Shown: positions 9,356-18,002, numbered from the stretch's first letter. The stretch is DNA of 64,000 bases from Streptomyces cyaneochromogenes (GCF_003963535.1 NZ_CP034539.1:6510001-6574000), one strand, 5' to 3'. Made by a program: numbers and translations. Notes: generated by a model from the sequence alone, not told the origin.

Positions 9356-9360
9356 GTTTT
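9327..9360 (+). terminator. Rho-independent terminator of ychF
   Basis: Stem GGGTCCG / CGGGCCC (one T-G pair), 12-nt loop, then TTTGTTTTTT, an unusually good T-run for Streptomyces. It begins 51 bp after the ychF stop codon and is part of the flanking repeat. Confidence 0.8.
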
Positions 9361-9365
9361 TTCCC

Positions 9366-9474
9366 GTGCTGGGATGGTGCTGGGATAGCTGACCTCTTGT
9401 CACCTGTCGTCATCCCTGGTCATCCGTACCGTGCTGGGATCGTGCTGGGATGGGATGAGAAGCCCGTGCTGGGT
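9366..9474 (+). repeat. Paired GTGCTGGGAT direct repeats (putative integrase arm sites)
   Basis: Exact GTGCTGGGAT decamers at 9366, 9377, 9431 and 9442, plus a 9-nt partial at 9466. They form two pairs, each with 11-bp spacing, the pairs 65 bp apart. Repeats one helical turn apart next to a duplicated gene end are typical of arm-type binding sites of tyrosine integrases. No gene is present in 9277-9604. Confidence 0.5.
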
Positions 9475-9604
9475 TTTGGGCAGTGATCTGCTCGGTGCGC
9501 GGGGTGGGCGGGAGAGGTTTCATCCACACGTCTTCTTCACGACCCTGGGATGCCACAAGGATTCGGGCGTGGCACTTTTCCTACTCGTTTGACACACTCG
9601 GGGT

Positions 9605-9889
9605 ATGGGTGAGACGACGTACAGCATCGGGGAAGGTCCGGCGACGCGGGTGAGCCTGTCGCTGCCCGAAGGGACCGCGGAGGCGATCCGGGCGCGGGTG
9701 GGGAAGCGGGAGTTCTCCGCGTTCATCACCGCGGCGGTCGAGCGTGAGCTGCGCGGGCAGGTTCTGGATGAGTACCTGGCGGACTACGAGAGCCGCAAGG
9801 GGCCGGTCTCCGAGCCGGCGCGGCAGCGGGCGCGGCAGGTCTTCGACGAGGTGTTCGCCGCGGAGGCCGAGTGGCCCGCCGCAGGCTGA
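9605..9889 (+). CDS. VapB-like antitoxin (ribbon-helix-helix type)
   Basis: 94 residues. The N-terminal stretch TRVSLSLPEGTAEAIRARV followed by FSAFITAAVEREL (about 14-50) is an RHH/CopG-like strand and two helices for dimeric DNA binding. The acidic C-terminus (from about 55) would wrap the toxin. It overlaps the downstream PIN gene by 19 bp, the usual coupling in TA operons. First gene inside the putative island. Confidence 0.78.
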   Translation: MGETTYSIGEGPATRVSLSLPEGTAEAIRARVGKREFSAFITAAVERELRGQVLDEYLADYESRKGPVSEPARQRARQVFDEVFAAEAEWPAAG

Positions 9890-10284
9890 GTCATGACGGG
9901 ACGCTGGTCCTCGACAGCGAGGGACTCTCGAGGCTACTCGCCGACGACGAGCAGGTGGTGGCTCTGATCGCTGAGGCGCGCTCGCGCGGCATGGAGGTCG
10001 TGATCAGTGCGCTCACCATCATCGAAGCGGTCCATGCCCGTACGAACAAGTCGCGCCTGAACTGGGTGCTGTCCGGGCTGCGGGTCGCCCCGGTGGGTGA
10101 CGAGGAGGCGAGGGCGGCCTCGAGGTTGCTGATGAATGCCGGGTTGCACGGGCACAAATGCGCGATCGATGCGGCCATCGCCGAGGCTGCGCTGCGACAG
10201 CATCGCCCCGTGGTCATGCTGACTTCCGATATCGACGACATGGCCAAGCTGTGCGGTGAGCGGGTCCGGCTCGTGGCGGTGTGA
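9871..10284 (+). CDS. VapC-like PIN-domain toxin
   Basis: 137 residues. PIN acidic residues are present: LVLDSEGLSRLL (first Asp), ISALTIIEAVHAR (Glu), then KCAIDAAIAEAAL (Asp) and MLTSDIDDM (Asp). PIN toxins are Mg-dependent ribonucleases that cleave tRNA or rRNA. GTG start with GGAGG 7 bp upstream, inside the antitoxin gene. The pair probably stabilises the flanking island. Confidence 0.82.
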   Translation: MARRRLSHDGTLVLDSEGLSRLLADDEQVVALIAEARSRGMEVVISALTIIEAVHARTNKSRLNWVLSGLRVAPVGDEEARAASRLLMNAGLHGHKCAIDAAIAEAALRQHRPVVMLTSDIDDMAKLCGERVRLVAV

Positions 10285-10446
10285 GCTCCCCTGGTCGGCT
10301 TTCTGCCTTTCGACGGTTGGTCAGTGAGTGGCGGTGGAGCTCGAAGTATTCGGCGGATCTCCGGTTTCGGTAACCGGCAATCCGCCGCTATGGTGCCGCT
10401 CTTCCGCCTCGTGGTGAATTCCGTAGGTCGCGGGCGGAGCCAAGCC

Positions 10447-10509
10447 TCAGTAGGAGCGGGGCCCGTAGGGGCTCCAGTGGCCGAGGAAGGGCTTGAGGTC
10501 GTCGCCGCT
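10447..10509 (-). pseudogene. Orphan C-terminal tail of a lost minus-strand gene
   Basis: On the minus strand the frame reads PKPSGDDLKPFLGHWSPYG, then PRSY and a stop at 10449-10447, with strongly Streptomyces-like codon choice (almost all C or G at third positions). No start is available, and the upstream side runs into a plus-strand dehydrogenase remnant. It looks like the 3' end of a gene whose body was deleted. Short, so tentative. Confidence 0.3.
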
Positions 10510-10987
10510 GGGCTTCGGCGGTGTGGGCAGGGGCGCCGCGGACCTGGCGCGAGTCGCCGGCACAGGAGCCGAGACCCTCGAGCTGACCGGCGACAAAACC
10601 CAGGATGCGAAGGCGATCGCTGCCGCCCTGGACGGCCGCAGTCCCGAGCTGGTGTTCGACTATTTGTGGGGCACGCCTGCCGAATCGGCCTTCGAGGCCC
10701 TGCACAGCATCCCCGGCGCGGCACCCACCAACTATGTTGAGATCGGCTCCGTGGCCGGCGAGGACGCTGCTGTACCCGCCTCCCTCCTGCGCAGCCGTCC
10801 GTTCCGGCTGTCCGGCAGCGGCATCGGCTCCTTCCCGGTGGACCGCTACCTCGTCCAGGGCGTGGCCTATCTGCAGGTCCTCGCGGACGGAAAGATCACT
10901 GTCGACGCCACCACCTACCCGCTGGAGCAGTGCACTGACGCCTGGAACGCCGGGCCTGGACCTCGCGCCGTCCTGACCGCCGGCTGA
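10493..10987 (+). pseudogene. C-terminal half of a medium-chain zinc/quinone oxidoreductase (truncated)
   Basis: From about 10508 the frame reads GFGGVGRGAADLARVAG, the nucleotide-fold glycine loop of an MDR protein. It continues to ELVFDYLWGTPAESAFEAL and ends normally with PLEQCTDAWNAG. The N-terminal catalytic half (about 150 residues) is absent, and the sequence before 10505 belongs to an unrelated minus-strand gene end. The MDR gene was therefore truncated by a rearrangement. Probably not functional. Confidence 0.7.
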
Positions 10988-11017
10988 CCGACCGGATCCT
11001 GCCCGGTTCGTATGCCT

Positions 11018-11045
11018 CCATAGTGGATACGGTGTTGCTGTTATG
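11018..11045 (+). promoter_or_regulatory. TetR-type operator, site A
   Basis: Matches two other island sites (12603-12634 and 24625-24654) with the shared pattern ATA-N2-GG-N2-AC-N-GTGT-N2-C-N2-TTATG. It lies 27-54 bp before the GTG of the TetR gene at 11072, as expected for autoregulation. Confidence 0.55.
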
Positions 11046-11071
11046 GTGCTGGCCGAGGAGGTGGACGTTCA

Positions 11072-11764
11072 GTGGCAGCAGCTGGTCCTACGCGAGCGAC
11101 CACGGCATCGGCTCGGCGCCCGGGGCGTCCGCCCGTGCCGCTGGAGCGCATCGTCTCCACCGCACTGCAGATCGTGGACGATGAAGGGGCCGACGCTCTC
11201 TCGATGCGGACGCTGGCCCAGCGCCTGGGCTCGGGCACGGCGACGCTGTACCGGCATTTCGACAACCGGGCAGCGCTGGTCGCCCATGTCGTGGACCGCA
11301 TGTTCGGCGCCGTGGAACTGAAGGGCGACGAACTCCTCGCGATGGGCTGGCAGCAAGCGCTGCGGACGGTCGCGCACACCATGTTCGAGGCCCTGGCCCG
11401 GCACCGGAACGCGGCGCGCCTGATGGTCGAAGAGATTCCCCTGGGGCCGAACGCCATGGCGCTGCGGGAGAACTGTGTCGCGGCGCTGCTCGACAGCGGC
11501 TTCCCGCCGCGACTGGCCGCGCACGCCTTTGCCACCCTCTCCCGCTACGTCCTCGGATTCGCCATACAGGTCAACGGTCACGGTGGCGGCGGCGGGCAAC
11601 TCGACGACGCACAAGTGTCCTCCGTCTTTCAGAGCGTCGATCCAGCCTTGTTCCCGGCAACGGTCACCGTCGCCGGGTCGATGCCCGTTCCGATCGAGGA
11701 CGAGTTCTCCTTCGGACTCGAACTCCTTCTCAGCGGGCTTGCCCACCTGCGCGACGACGCCTGA
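11072..11764 (+). CDS. TetR/AcrR family transcriptional regulator
   Basis: 230 residues. N-terminal helix-turn-helix: RIVSTALQIVDDEGADALSMRTLAQRLGSGTATLYRHFDNRAAL (about 25-68), a textbook TetR HTH. The C-terminal ligand domain contains ARLMVEEIPLGPNAMALRE, resembling TetR_C regulators of drug- or catabolite-responsive operons. GTG start with GAGGAGG 10 bp upstream. Operator site A lies immediately upstream, so self-regulation is likely; the same motif precedes the catabolic operon at 24.6 kb. Ligand unknown. Confidence 0.9.
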   Translation: MAAAGPTRATTASARRPGRPPVPLERIVSTALQIVDDEGADALSMRTLAQRLGSGTATLYRHFDNRAALVAHVVDRMFGAVELKGDELLAMGWQQALRTVAHTMFEALARHRNAARLMVEEIPLGPNAMALRENCVAALLDSGFPPRLAAHAFATLSRYVLGFAIQVNGHGGGGGQLDDAQVSSVFQSVDPALFPATVTVAGSMPVPIEDEFSFGLELLLSGLAHLRDDA

Positions 11765-12076
11765 CCAGTCAGGACGATGCGAACCTGAGGCCGCCCGCCC
11801 GCGGAGTCATGTCGGTCGGCATGGAGCGAGGCTGTCAGGGACTCGTGATCGACCCGCCGGCCCCGGCCAAGGGCGAATGCGCCGCACTGTGGACGAAGGG
11901 GCTCTGGTGAAGGCAGGCGGACCGTGCGGTCGCGGCTTGAGCCCCGCGCGGCGGTCCGAAGCCGTCCCCGTCGGCCGGCTCTTCGAGGTGAAGTCACGGC
12001 TCGGGGCAGCATTGCTTTCCGGGCGAAACCGCCGGAGCTGTCCATCCGTGGAGGCGTGGACTCGATCCGCAGCGCT
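11765..12076. other. Intergenic stretch without recognisable gene
   Basis: About 310 bp between the TetR stop and the convergent DoxX-type gene. No reading frame here resembles a protein, and I see no clear hairpin. It may be decayed DNA of the island. Confidence 0.5.
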
Positions 12077-12421
12077 TCAGGCGAACAAGGCCGCGAGGTA
12101 TGAGGCGACAAGCACCGCGCACACGGCGGCGGGCGCGAATTTGGCAACCGGGTCGCCCTTGCGCAGGTGTACGACCACAGCTCCGGCGAGCAGCAGGAGA
12201 AGCCCGGCTCCCGCGAGGCCGCCGAGCGGCGGCATGGCGAGGCCGAGCGCCACGCCGGCGGCTCCTGCCAGTTGCAGCACGCCGATGCGGCGGTAGGCGG
12301 CGACGGAGAAGCCGGTCTCGGCGGCTAGCTCGCGTGCCTTCGGCAATGCGAGTGCATTGAGCACCCCGATCCCTCCGAAGATCAGGGCGATGGCGCAGGC
12401 GAGGGTGATGGTGAGGATCAT
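12077..12421 (-). CDS. DoxX-like small integral membrane protein
   Basis: 114 residues from ATG 12421 (GGAG upstream). Four membrane helices: ILTITLACAIALIFGGIGVLN, IGVLQLAGAAGVALGLAM, GGLAGAGLLLLLAGAVVVHL and FAPAAVCAVLVASYLAALF. The pattern, with a Pro-Lys-rich loop (ALPKARELAAETG) after helix 1, is that of DoxX-like proteins, often found beside TetR genes. Role unknown; a membrane redox or quinone function is suggested for the family. Site B of the shared operator is 180 bp upstream. Confidence 0.75.
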   Translation of the reverse strand: MILTITLACAIALIFGGIGVLNALALPKARELAAETGFSVAAYRRIGVLQLAGAAGVALGLAMPPLGGLAGAGLLLLLAGAVVVHLRKGDPVAKFAPAAVCAVLVASYLAALFA

Positions 12422-12602
12422 GAGGTATCTCCAGGGTGCCGGCGTCATGGCGGCGTGGGCGTCAAGGGTGACGGCCTGATGGCGGGCGGGTCTTCACGAG
12501 ACCGTTATGGGATGTGTCGGGCGCGGTCGAGTTGCCGGCCGGGTGCATCGCTCGGCGCCCAGATAGGCGATTTGGTCGATCGATGCAGCGGTTCAGCCTA
12601 GC

Positions 12603-12634
12603 GCAATAACGGAAACGGTGTAACCGTTATGATG
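12603..12634. promoter_or_regulatory. TetR-type operator, site B (most symmetrical copy)
   Basis: Contains inverted arms ATAACGG (12606-12612) and CCGTTAT (12624-12630), dyad centre near 12618, and fits the pattern shared with sites A and C. It is upstream of the DoxX-type gene on the minus strand. The rest of 12422-12810 shows only a half-site (ACCGTTATGGGATG, 12501-12514) and no gene. Confidence 0.55.
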
Positions 12635-12810
12635 GTCGGCTTCGGAGTGAGTTTGCGGTGTCGTGGGCGTAACGACATTCACGCAGCCAGTGCCTGTCGC
12701 CAGGTTGTATGTGGAGGGCCGGTCGGCTGCCATTGGCATCCCGTATTCGTGAACTCCCCGACGGCGACAGAGAGACCGCGAAGCAATGTGTTGATTCTTT
12801 ACGGGCGCCC

Positions 12811-13716
12811 TTAGACGCGGAGTGCTCCTTCAGGCAGATCCCGCTCCGCGGTCAGCGGCAACTCCAAAGTGGTGAGCATGTCCCGGTACCGCTCCGCCAG
12901 CTGGGAGGGGAGCTTCCTGCTGAACACCACCAGCTCCCGGAAACAGCCGGGCCCGATCCGCCGGGCGTGCCTCGACCAGCGCAGGGGCACCGCGTTCTCC
13001 GGTGTCACCGTCACGCCGATCCCCTCGACCGCGAACAGGAGCGCCGCGGAGACCTGGCCCGTGCGTGCGACGGCGCGCGGCGTGAACCCGAGGTGCCCTG
13101 CCAGGCGGTCCACCACTTCGCTCATGCCCTGTTCCTGCTCGTAGAGCACCCAGTCGGCAGCGGCCAGTTCGGCCGGATCGGCCGCTGTCCCCGCCGGGTA
13201 TTCGGCCGAGCCGGTCACCACCATCTCCTCATATCCCAGGGAGATGACGGGCCCCTCCCACGGGTCGGGCCGTGGACCGACCGCGATGTCGCCCTGGCCG
13301 CTGCGCATGGCCTCTTCGAGGTCCCGGCGGTGGGAGTAGTCGTGCAGTCTCAGCACGGTGGAGGGGTACGTCGAGTGCCAGCGCGCCGCGGACGGCGGCA
13401 GGATCCCCGAGGCGACGGACCGTACGGTCAGGACGTGGACGTCGCCGTGGCGGCCCTCCACCACCTCGCGCACCGCGTCCTGGGAGTCCTGGACAGCGCG
13501 GATGACGTCCTGTGCCCGGGGCAGAAACACCCGTCCGGCGGGCGTCAGCGTCACTCCCTGCCGGCCGCGTTCCAGCAGGATCGCACCCAATTCCTTCTCC
13601 AGAGCCCCGATCTGCTGGGAGAGCGAGGGCTGCGTGACGTACAGCCGCGCGGCCGCCCCGCTGAAGGAGCCCGCCTCCCAGACCGCGAGGAAGTACTCCA
13701 GCTGACGTAGCTGCAT
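12811..13716 (-). CDS. LysR-type transcriptional regulator
   Basis: 301 residues. N-terminal winged HTH: MQLRQLEYFLAVWEAGSFSG then AAARLYVTQPSLSQQIGALE and LERGRQGVTLTPAG. Periplasmic-binding-like effector domain follows, with a GIGVTVTPENAVP stretch near residue 240. Third gene of the minus-strand run SDR - DHDPS-family - LysR, with gaps of about 32-35 bp. It probably controls the divergent promoter region at 15506-15727, where a T-N11-A palindrome is present. Inducer unknown. Confidence 0.9.
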   Translation of the reverse strand: MQLRQLEYFLAVWEAGSFSGAAARLYVTQPSLSQQIGALEKELGAILLERGRQGVTLTPAGRVFLPRAQDVIRAVQDSQDAVREVVEGRHGDVHVLTVRSVASGILPPSAARWHSTYPSTVLRLHDYSHRRDLEEAMRSGQGDIAVGPRPDPWEGPVISLGYEEMVVTGSAEYPAGTAADPAELAAADWVLYEQEQGMSEVVDRLAGHLGFTPRAVARTGQVSAALLFAVEGIGVTVTPENAVPLRWSRHARRIGPGCFRELVVFSRKLPSQLAERYRDMLTTLELPLTAERDLPEGALRV

Positions 13717-13751
13717 CTGATCAAGCTACTCGACAGGGGGCTGCCCGTCCC

Positions 13752-14687
13752 TCACACCGTGACCACGACCCTGCTGTCCTTGCGGGCCAGCCGCGCCAGC
13801 AGGTAGTCGACCTCGGTGCAGGCACGCGCCGACAGCGCGGCCCCGGGCTTGCGCTGGGTGTCGGAGGCCAGGATTCCGCGGCGCTTCATGACGTACTTGC
13901 GCACGGCCAGGCCGATGCCCGGCTGCTGTTCGTAGCGCAGCAGGGGCAGGTGGGCGTCGAAGACGTCATGGGCGGCGTCACGATCGCCGGCGGCGGTGTG
14001 GCGCACCACGTCGACGAGGAGCTCGGGAACGCAGTAGCCCGTCATCGCTCCGTCGGCTCCGCGTTCGGTCTCGAAGTCCAGGAAGAGGCCGCCGTTTCCG
14101 CACAGGATCGACAGGCGGGGCATCGCTCCATCGGCTTCGAGTTGCCGGAGTGCGCTGATCTTCTCCAAGCCCGGCCAGTCCTCGTGCTTGAGCATCACGC
14201 ATCCTGGCGCGGCGTTCGCGATGCGGGCGATGACGGCAGGGGACATGACGACGGAGAAGGACAGCGGATAGTCCTGGATCACGAACGGCACGTCCGCGCC
14301 GATGGCGCCCGCCGCTCCCTCGTAGTAGCTCACGATCTGGTCGTCGGTACGCAGCGTGTTCGGCGGGGCGATCATGACGCCGCCGGCACCGGCTGACATG
14401 ACGTCGACCGTGAGAGCCCGCATGGCGGCGTAGCCGGGTGCGGAGACGCCCACGATGATCGGCAGGTCGGTGCGCTTGATGACGTGCTGGACGATGCGCA
14501 CGCTTTCCTCGTGGGACAGCTTGGGTGCTTCGCCCATCTGGCCCAGGAGGGTCAGTCCGGTGACGCCGGCGTCTGCGTAGAAGTCGACGAGTCGGCTGAG
14601 TGAGTCGAAATCGATTGCGCCTTCCTCGTCGAAGGGCGTTGGTGCGATGGCGAAAACACCATGGGTGTTGCGGTCCAGGGGTGCCAT
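13752..14687 (-). CDS. DHDPS/NAL-superfamily Schiff-base aldolase or dehydratase
   Basis: 311 residues, TIM barrel. The Schiff-base lysine is K167 (CVMLKHEDWPG), the catalytic tyrosine Y140 (IQDYPLS), and LLGQMGEAPKLSHEE replaces the GTTGE loop of true dihydrodipicolinate synthase, so this is not DapA. Family members split or dehydrate 2-keto acids (sugar-acid dehydratases, aldolases of aromatic catabolism). Strong AGGAGG ribosome site. Located between an SDR and a LysR gene, it is likely part of a sugar-acid or aromatic-acid catabolic route. Confidence 0.85.
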   Translation of the reverse strand: MAPLDRNTHGVFAIAPTPFDEEGAIDFDSLSRLVDFYADAGVTGLTLLGQMGEAPKLSHEESVRIVQHVIKRTDLPIIVGVSAPGYAAMRALTVDVMSAGAGGVMIAPPNTLRTDDQIVSYYEGAAGAIGADVPFVIQDYPLSFSVVMSPAVIARIANAAPGCVMLKHEDWPGLEKISALRQLEADGAMPRLSILCGNGGLFLDFETERGADGAMTGYCVPELLVDVVRHTAAGDRDAAHDVFDAHLPLLRYEQQPGIGLAVRKYVMKRRGILASDTQRKPGAALSARACTEVDYLLARLARKDSRVVVTV

Positions 14688-14719
14688 TGTTCTGCCTCCT
14701 CAGAATTCCGATGTCTTTT

Positions 14720-15505
14720 TCAGAGGCTGGCGATGAGTCCGCCGTCGACGCGAATGACCGAGCCTGTGATGTAAGAGGCCTGGGCGCTTGCGAGGAAGGT
14801 GACGGCGGCGGCGTATTCCCGCGGTTCGCCGTAGCGGCCCACAGGGATCGACGCGACGCTCTCGGCGGACGTCTCCGCGACGGACTTGCCCTCCCGGTCG
14901 GCCTTGGCCTGGTCGAGGAACTTGGTCCGCTGGGTGCCGATCCGTCCCGGAACGACCACGTTGCAGGTGACACCCTCGGCCGCGACTTCCCGGGCCAGTG
15001 TCTTGGACCAGCCGAGCAGGCTGCCCCGCAAGGCGTTCGACAGCCCCAGGTTGGGGATGGGGGCGATCACCCCCGAGCTGGCGCTGGTGATGATCCTGCC
15101 CCAGCCGCGGCTCCGCATCAGCGGCGCGACCCTGTCCGTGATCGCGATGACGGACAGCACCATGGACTGGAAGTGCTTCAGCCAGAGTTCAGGGTCCTGC
15201 CCCGCAACCGGCGAGGGCGGCGGCCCTCCCGTGTTGTTGACCAGGATGTCCACGGGACCGAGCGCCCCTTCGACTGCCGCGATGTGCTGATCGATCGCGC
15301 CCAGGTCCGCGAGATCCCATTCCAGGGGCACGGCTTTCCCGCCCGCGTCGGCCACCGCCTCGGCGGTGCGCTCTGCGGCCTGTGGGCTGATGTCCGCGAC
15401 GGCGACAGCGGCGCCTTCAGCGGCGAGAGTCTGGGCGATCGCGCCGCCGAGACCCCCACCTCCGCCCAGTACGAGCGCGGTCTTGCCCGAAATTCCCAGA
15501 TCCAC
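14720..15505 (-). CDS. Short-chain dehydrogenase/reductase
   Basis: 261 residues from GTG 15505 (AAGGAG 9 bp upstream). Rossmann loop is LGGGGGLGGAIA (about 14-25) where the usual motif is TGxxxGIG. NNTG is at about 91-94, the Ser of ITSASSG follows, and IPNLGLSNALRGSLLGW occupies the place of the usual YxxxK. I do not see a clear catalytic Tyr-x3-Lys, which is unusual and points to an atypical SDR. C-terminal GSVIRVDGGLIASL is normal. First gene of the minus-strand arm of the LysR divergon. Confidence 0.85.
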   Translation of the reverse strand: MDLGISGKTALVLGGGGGLGGAIAQTLAAEGAAVAVADISPQAAERTAEAVADAGGKAVPLEWDLADLGAIDQHIAAVEGALGPVDILVNNTGGPPPSPVAGQDPELWLKHFQSMVLSVIAITDRVAPLMRSRGWGRIITSASSGVIAPIPNLGLSNALRGSLLGWSKTLAREVAAEGVTCNVVVPGRIGTQRTKFLDQAKADREGKSVAETSAESVASIPVGRYGEPREYAAAVTFLASAQASYITGSVIRVDGGLIASL

Positions 15506-15599
15506 AGCTTCGCTCCTTGGGCGGTGGCCCCGTTCGTCGTTTCCAAATGACACTGCCACGAGGTCGTGATGGGTCTCCAATAGGAATCTCTCGTGACAT

Positions 15600-15618
15600 G
15601 CATAAGGGATGCCTATGC
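15600..15618. promoter_or_regulatory. Putative LysR box in the SDR/MDR divergent region
   Basis: GCATAAGGGATGCCTATGC is an imperfect palindrome containing T-N11-A (T15603, A15615), the LysR-family signature. It lies in the 222-bp gap between the divergent SDR (start 15505) and MDR (start 15728) genes. Additional ATAGG half-sites flank it. Confidence 0.5.
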
Positions 15619-15727
15619 GCCGCGAAGAGGGAATAGGCGTTGCCGGCGGGCAAGATGAGGTGGGGAACAGGGCCGTTTCGGTCCGTCGATTTCCGACGCA
15701 TGTTCATGGCCGTAACTGGAGGCCCCT

Positions 15728-16831
15728 ATGTCCTTGCCGGAAACCATGCAGGCCGCGGTGCTGGGCGAGCCCGGCACCCTCGCCGTCACGACGCTGCCGG
15801 TGCCGCGGGTGGGACCGGAAGACGTTCTGGTACACGTCCGCAGGGCGTCCCTGTGCGGAACGGACTTGAAGATCCGCAGTCGGCACTTCTTCAAGGACGG
15901 CGGGCCGGCCGCGGGCGAGTTCGTACCCGGCCACGAGTACGCCGGCGTCGTCGCCGCGGTGGGCAGCGCCGTGGACGAGCTCCGGGTCGGCGACCGGGTG
16001 GTGACGGAAGCCCACCGCGGCTGCATGCGCTGCGCCAACTGCCTGGCCGGGGCCTACACGGACTGCCTCAACTACGGCCTGCGGCACACCGGGCACCGTG
16101 TGCAGGGGATGACCGTCAACGGGGGCTTCGCGGAGTACGCGCTCAACCACGTGGCGACCCTCCACAGGTTGCCGGACACCGTGAACTTCGACGCCGCGGT
16201 CGTCCTCACCACCGTGGGCACCGTGATGCACGCCTTCGACGTGCTGGACACCCTGCTCGTCGGATCCACGGTCGCTGTGATCGGACCCGGACCGATAGGT
16301 CTGCTCGCGGTACAGGTCGCCCGTGAACTCGGGGCCAGGACCGTGGCCCTGGCCGGCACGCGGGAAGCCAGGCTCGCCATCGGCAAGTCCTTCGGCGCGG
16401 ACCTGGTCGTCAACTCCCGGGAGGAGGACGCCGTAGCGGCGGTTCGGGAGGCGACCGACGGGATCGGCGCCGACATCGTCCTGGAGTGCTCCGGCGCCCC
16501 GAGTGCGGTGGACGACGCGCTGCGCATGGCCAAGCGGTCCGGGACGGTCGTCCTCGTCGGCTTCTTCGAAGAGCCCGTACGGGCCGACCTCAACCACGCC
16601 GTGATGAACGGCATCTCGATCCAGACGGTCCGCGGCGAGGGCACCGGTTCGCTGGCCCGCGCCGTGGGCCTGGCCGCCCGGGACCGGCTGCGCACCGCGG
16701 AACTGGTCACCCACCATTTCGGGCTGCCCGACGTCGTCGAGGCGTTCGACACCTACGCCGAGCGCCGGGGCAACGCCATCAAGGTCATGCTGGACATCTC
16801 CGAGGACCCGGAGCCCACCGGTGACCGGTGA
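15728..16831 (+). CDS. Zinc-dependent alcohol/polyol dehydrogenase (MDR family)
   Basis: 367 residues. Catalytic zinc ligands from SLCGTDLK (Cys43) and GHEYAG (His/Glu). Structural zinc cysteines are in GCMRCANCLAGAYTDC. The Rossmann loop VIGPGPIGLLAVQ is followed by GTREARLAIGKSFGADLVV. Similar to threonine/sorbitol dehydrogenase-type enzymes oxidising a secondary alcohol with NAD(P). GGAGG precedes the ATG. It runs divergently from the SDR/DHDPS operon and overlaps or abuts the DUF3500 gene. Confidence 0.92.
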   Translation: MSLPETMQAAVLGEPGTLAVTTLPVPRVGPEDVLVHVRRASLCGTDLKIRSRHFFKDGGPAAGEFVPGHEYAGVVAAVGSAVDELRVGDRVVTEAHRGCMRCANCLAGAYTDCLNYGLRHTGHRVQGMTVNGGFAEYALNHVATLHRLPDTVNFDAAVVLTTVGTVMHAFDVLDTLLVGSTVAVIGPGPIGLLAVQVARELGARTVALAGTREARLAIGKSFGADLVVNSREEDAVAAVREATDGIGADIVLECSGAPSAVDDALRMAKRSGTVVLVGFFEEPVRADLNHAVMNGISIQTVRGEGTGSLARAVGLAARDRLRTAELVTHHFGLPDVVEAFDTYAERRGNAIKVMLDISEDPEPTGDR

Positions 16832-16844
16832 CCGAAAGGGCACC

Positions 16845-18002
16845 GTGCCCGACGCCGCCCTGGCAGCCGGCCGGGAGAAGGCGGCGGCCGCCATGGCCGA
16901 TGCCGCCACCGCCTGGCTGGACAGCCTGAGCGAGGACCAACTCCCGCTCGCCGCCTACGACTCCCCGCTCCACCCGGATGCGGAGGCCGAGCGGCTGCGC
17001 TGGTTCTACACCCCCACCGACCACGGCGGGCTCTCCGTCCGAGACCAGGACGCCCGCCAACAGAGCCTGGCCATGCGGCTGGTGGCCACCGGACTGTCCG
17101 TCCCGGGCTACGCCACGGTCACCACCGTGATGGGACTGGAGAACGTCCTGGACCAGCTGGAAGGGTGGCGGGTCCACTGGGGCCGGCAGCGCGGACGGGA
17201 CCCCGGCCTGTACTGGCTGAGGATCTTCGGCCGCCCCGGCGACCATGTCTGGGCGTGGCGGTTCGGCGGCCACCACATCTCCCTGAACAACCTCGTCGTC
17301 GCCGGCCGGCTCGTCTCCACGACCCCCTGCTTCATCGGTGCCGACCCGGCCACGACCGAGCTGATCGGAGGCACCCTGCGGCCCTTGGAAGGCCCTGAGG
17401 AGACGGCCCGTCAACTGGTCCGCAGTCTGGACACGGGCCAACTCCAAAGCGCCCTGCTCCACCCGTCCGCGGTCTCGGACATCGTCTCCGGCAACCGCCC
17501 ACGCGTCGAGCACGGCGACACGATGATGCACATGCAGGACCTGTGGCGCGGCCGGTTCGCCGACCCTGAGCTGGACCGGCTCGTCGACGACATCGACCGC
17601 CGGGCGGAAGCGGGCAGCGGATACACCGAGAGCGATCACGCGCGCGTGGCCATCACGATTCCCCCCAAAGGCATCAGCGGTCGCGACCTGAACAACGAGC
17701 AGCGGCACCTGTTGCGCCGGCTCGTCACCCTTTACACCGGACGGGCACCCGAGTTCCTCGCAGACGCCTACGACACCCACTACGCCTCCGACACCGTCCT
17801 CGACGCGGTGCATTTCGGCTGGGCGGGCAGCACGGATGCCGGGGAACCGCACTACTACCGGGTGCAGGACCCTCGCGTCCTCATCGAGTACGACAACACA
17901 CAGCGGTACGCCAACCACGCCCACTCGGTGTGGCGTGACCTGACCTCCGACTTCGGACTGGACGTGCTCGCCGAACACCGCGCGCACATCGCACACGAGT
18001 AG
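16845..18002 (+). CDS. DUF3500 family protein
   Basis: 385 residues from GTG 16845, chosen because GAAAGGG lies 5-11 bp upstream; GTG 16821 would add 8 residues and overlap the MDR gene by 11 bp. Conserved patches include LRWFYTPTDHGGLSVRDQD, the HHISLNN motif and DLWRGRFADPEL, ending with HYYRVQDPRVLIEYDNTQ. No catalytic function is established for DUF3500; bacterial members often lie in catabolic operons, as here with MDR, SDR and an aldolase-type enzyme. Confidence 0.85.
   Translation: MPDAALAAGREKAAAAMADAATAWLDSLSEDQLPLAAYDSPLHPDAEAERLRWFYTPTDHGGLSVRDQDARQQSLAMRLVATGLSVPGYATVTTVMGLENVLDQLEGWRVHWGRQRGRDPGLYWLRIFGRPGDHVWAWRFGGHHISLNNLVVAGRLVSTTPCFIGADPATTELIGGTLRPLEGPEETARQLVRSLDTGQLQSALLHPSAVSDIVSGNRPRVEHGDTMMHMQDLWRGRFADPELDRLVDDIDRRAEAGSGYTESDHARVAITIPPKGISGRDLNNEQRHLLRRLVTLYTGRAPEFLADAYDTHYASDTVLDAVHFGWAGSTDAGEPHYYRVQDPRVLIEYDNTQRYANHAHSVWRDLTSDFGLDVLAEHRAHIAHE

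Noticed and set aside
9366..9474. GTGCTGGGAT array as a CRISPR
   Set aside because: Repeats are only 10 bp, the short spacers within pairs are 1 bp, and no cas genes are present.
13752..14687. Annotation as dapA (lysine biosynthesis)
   Set aside because: The GTTGE-type loop is replaced by LLGQMGEAPKL and the neighbours are catabolic dehydrogenases, so only superfamily membership is supported.
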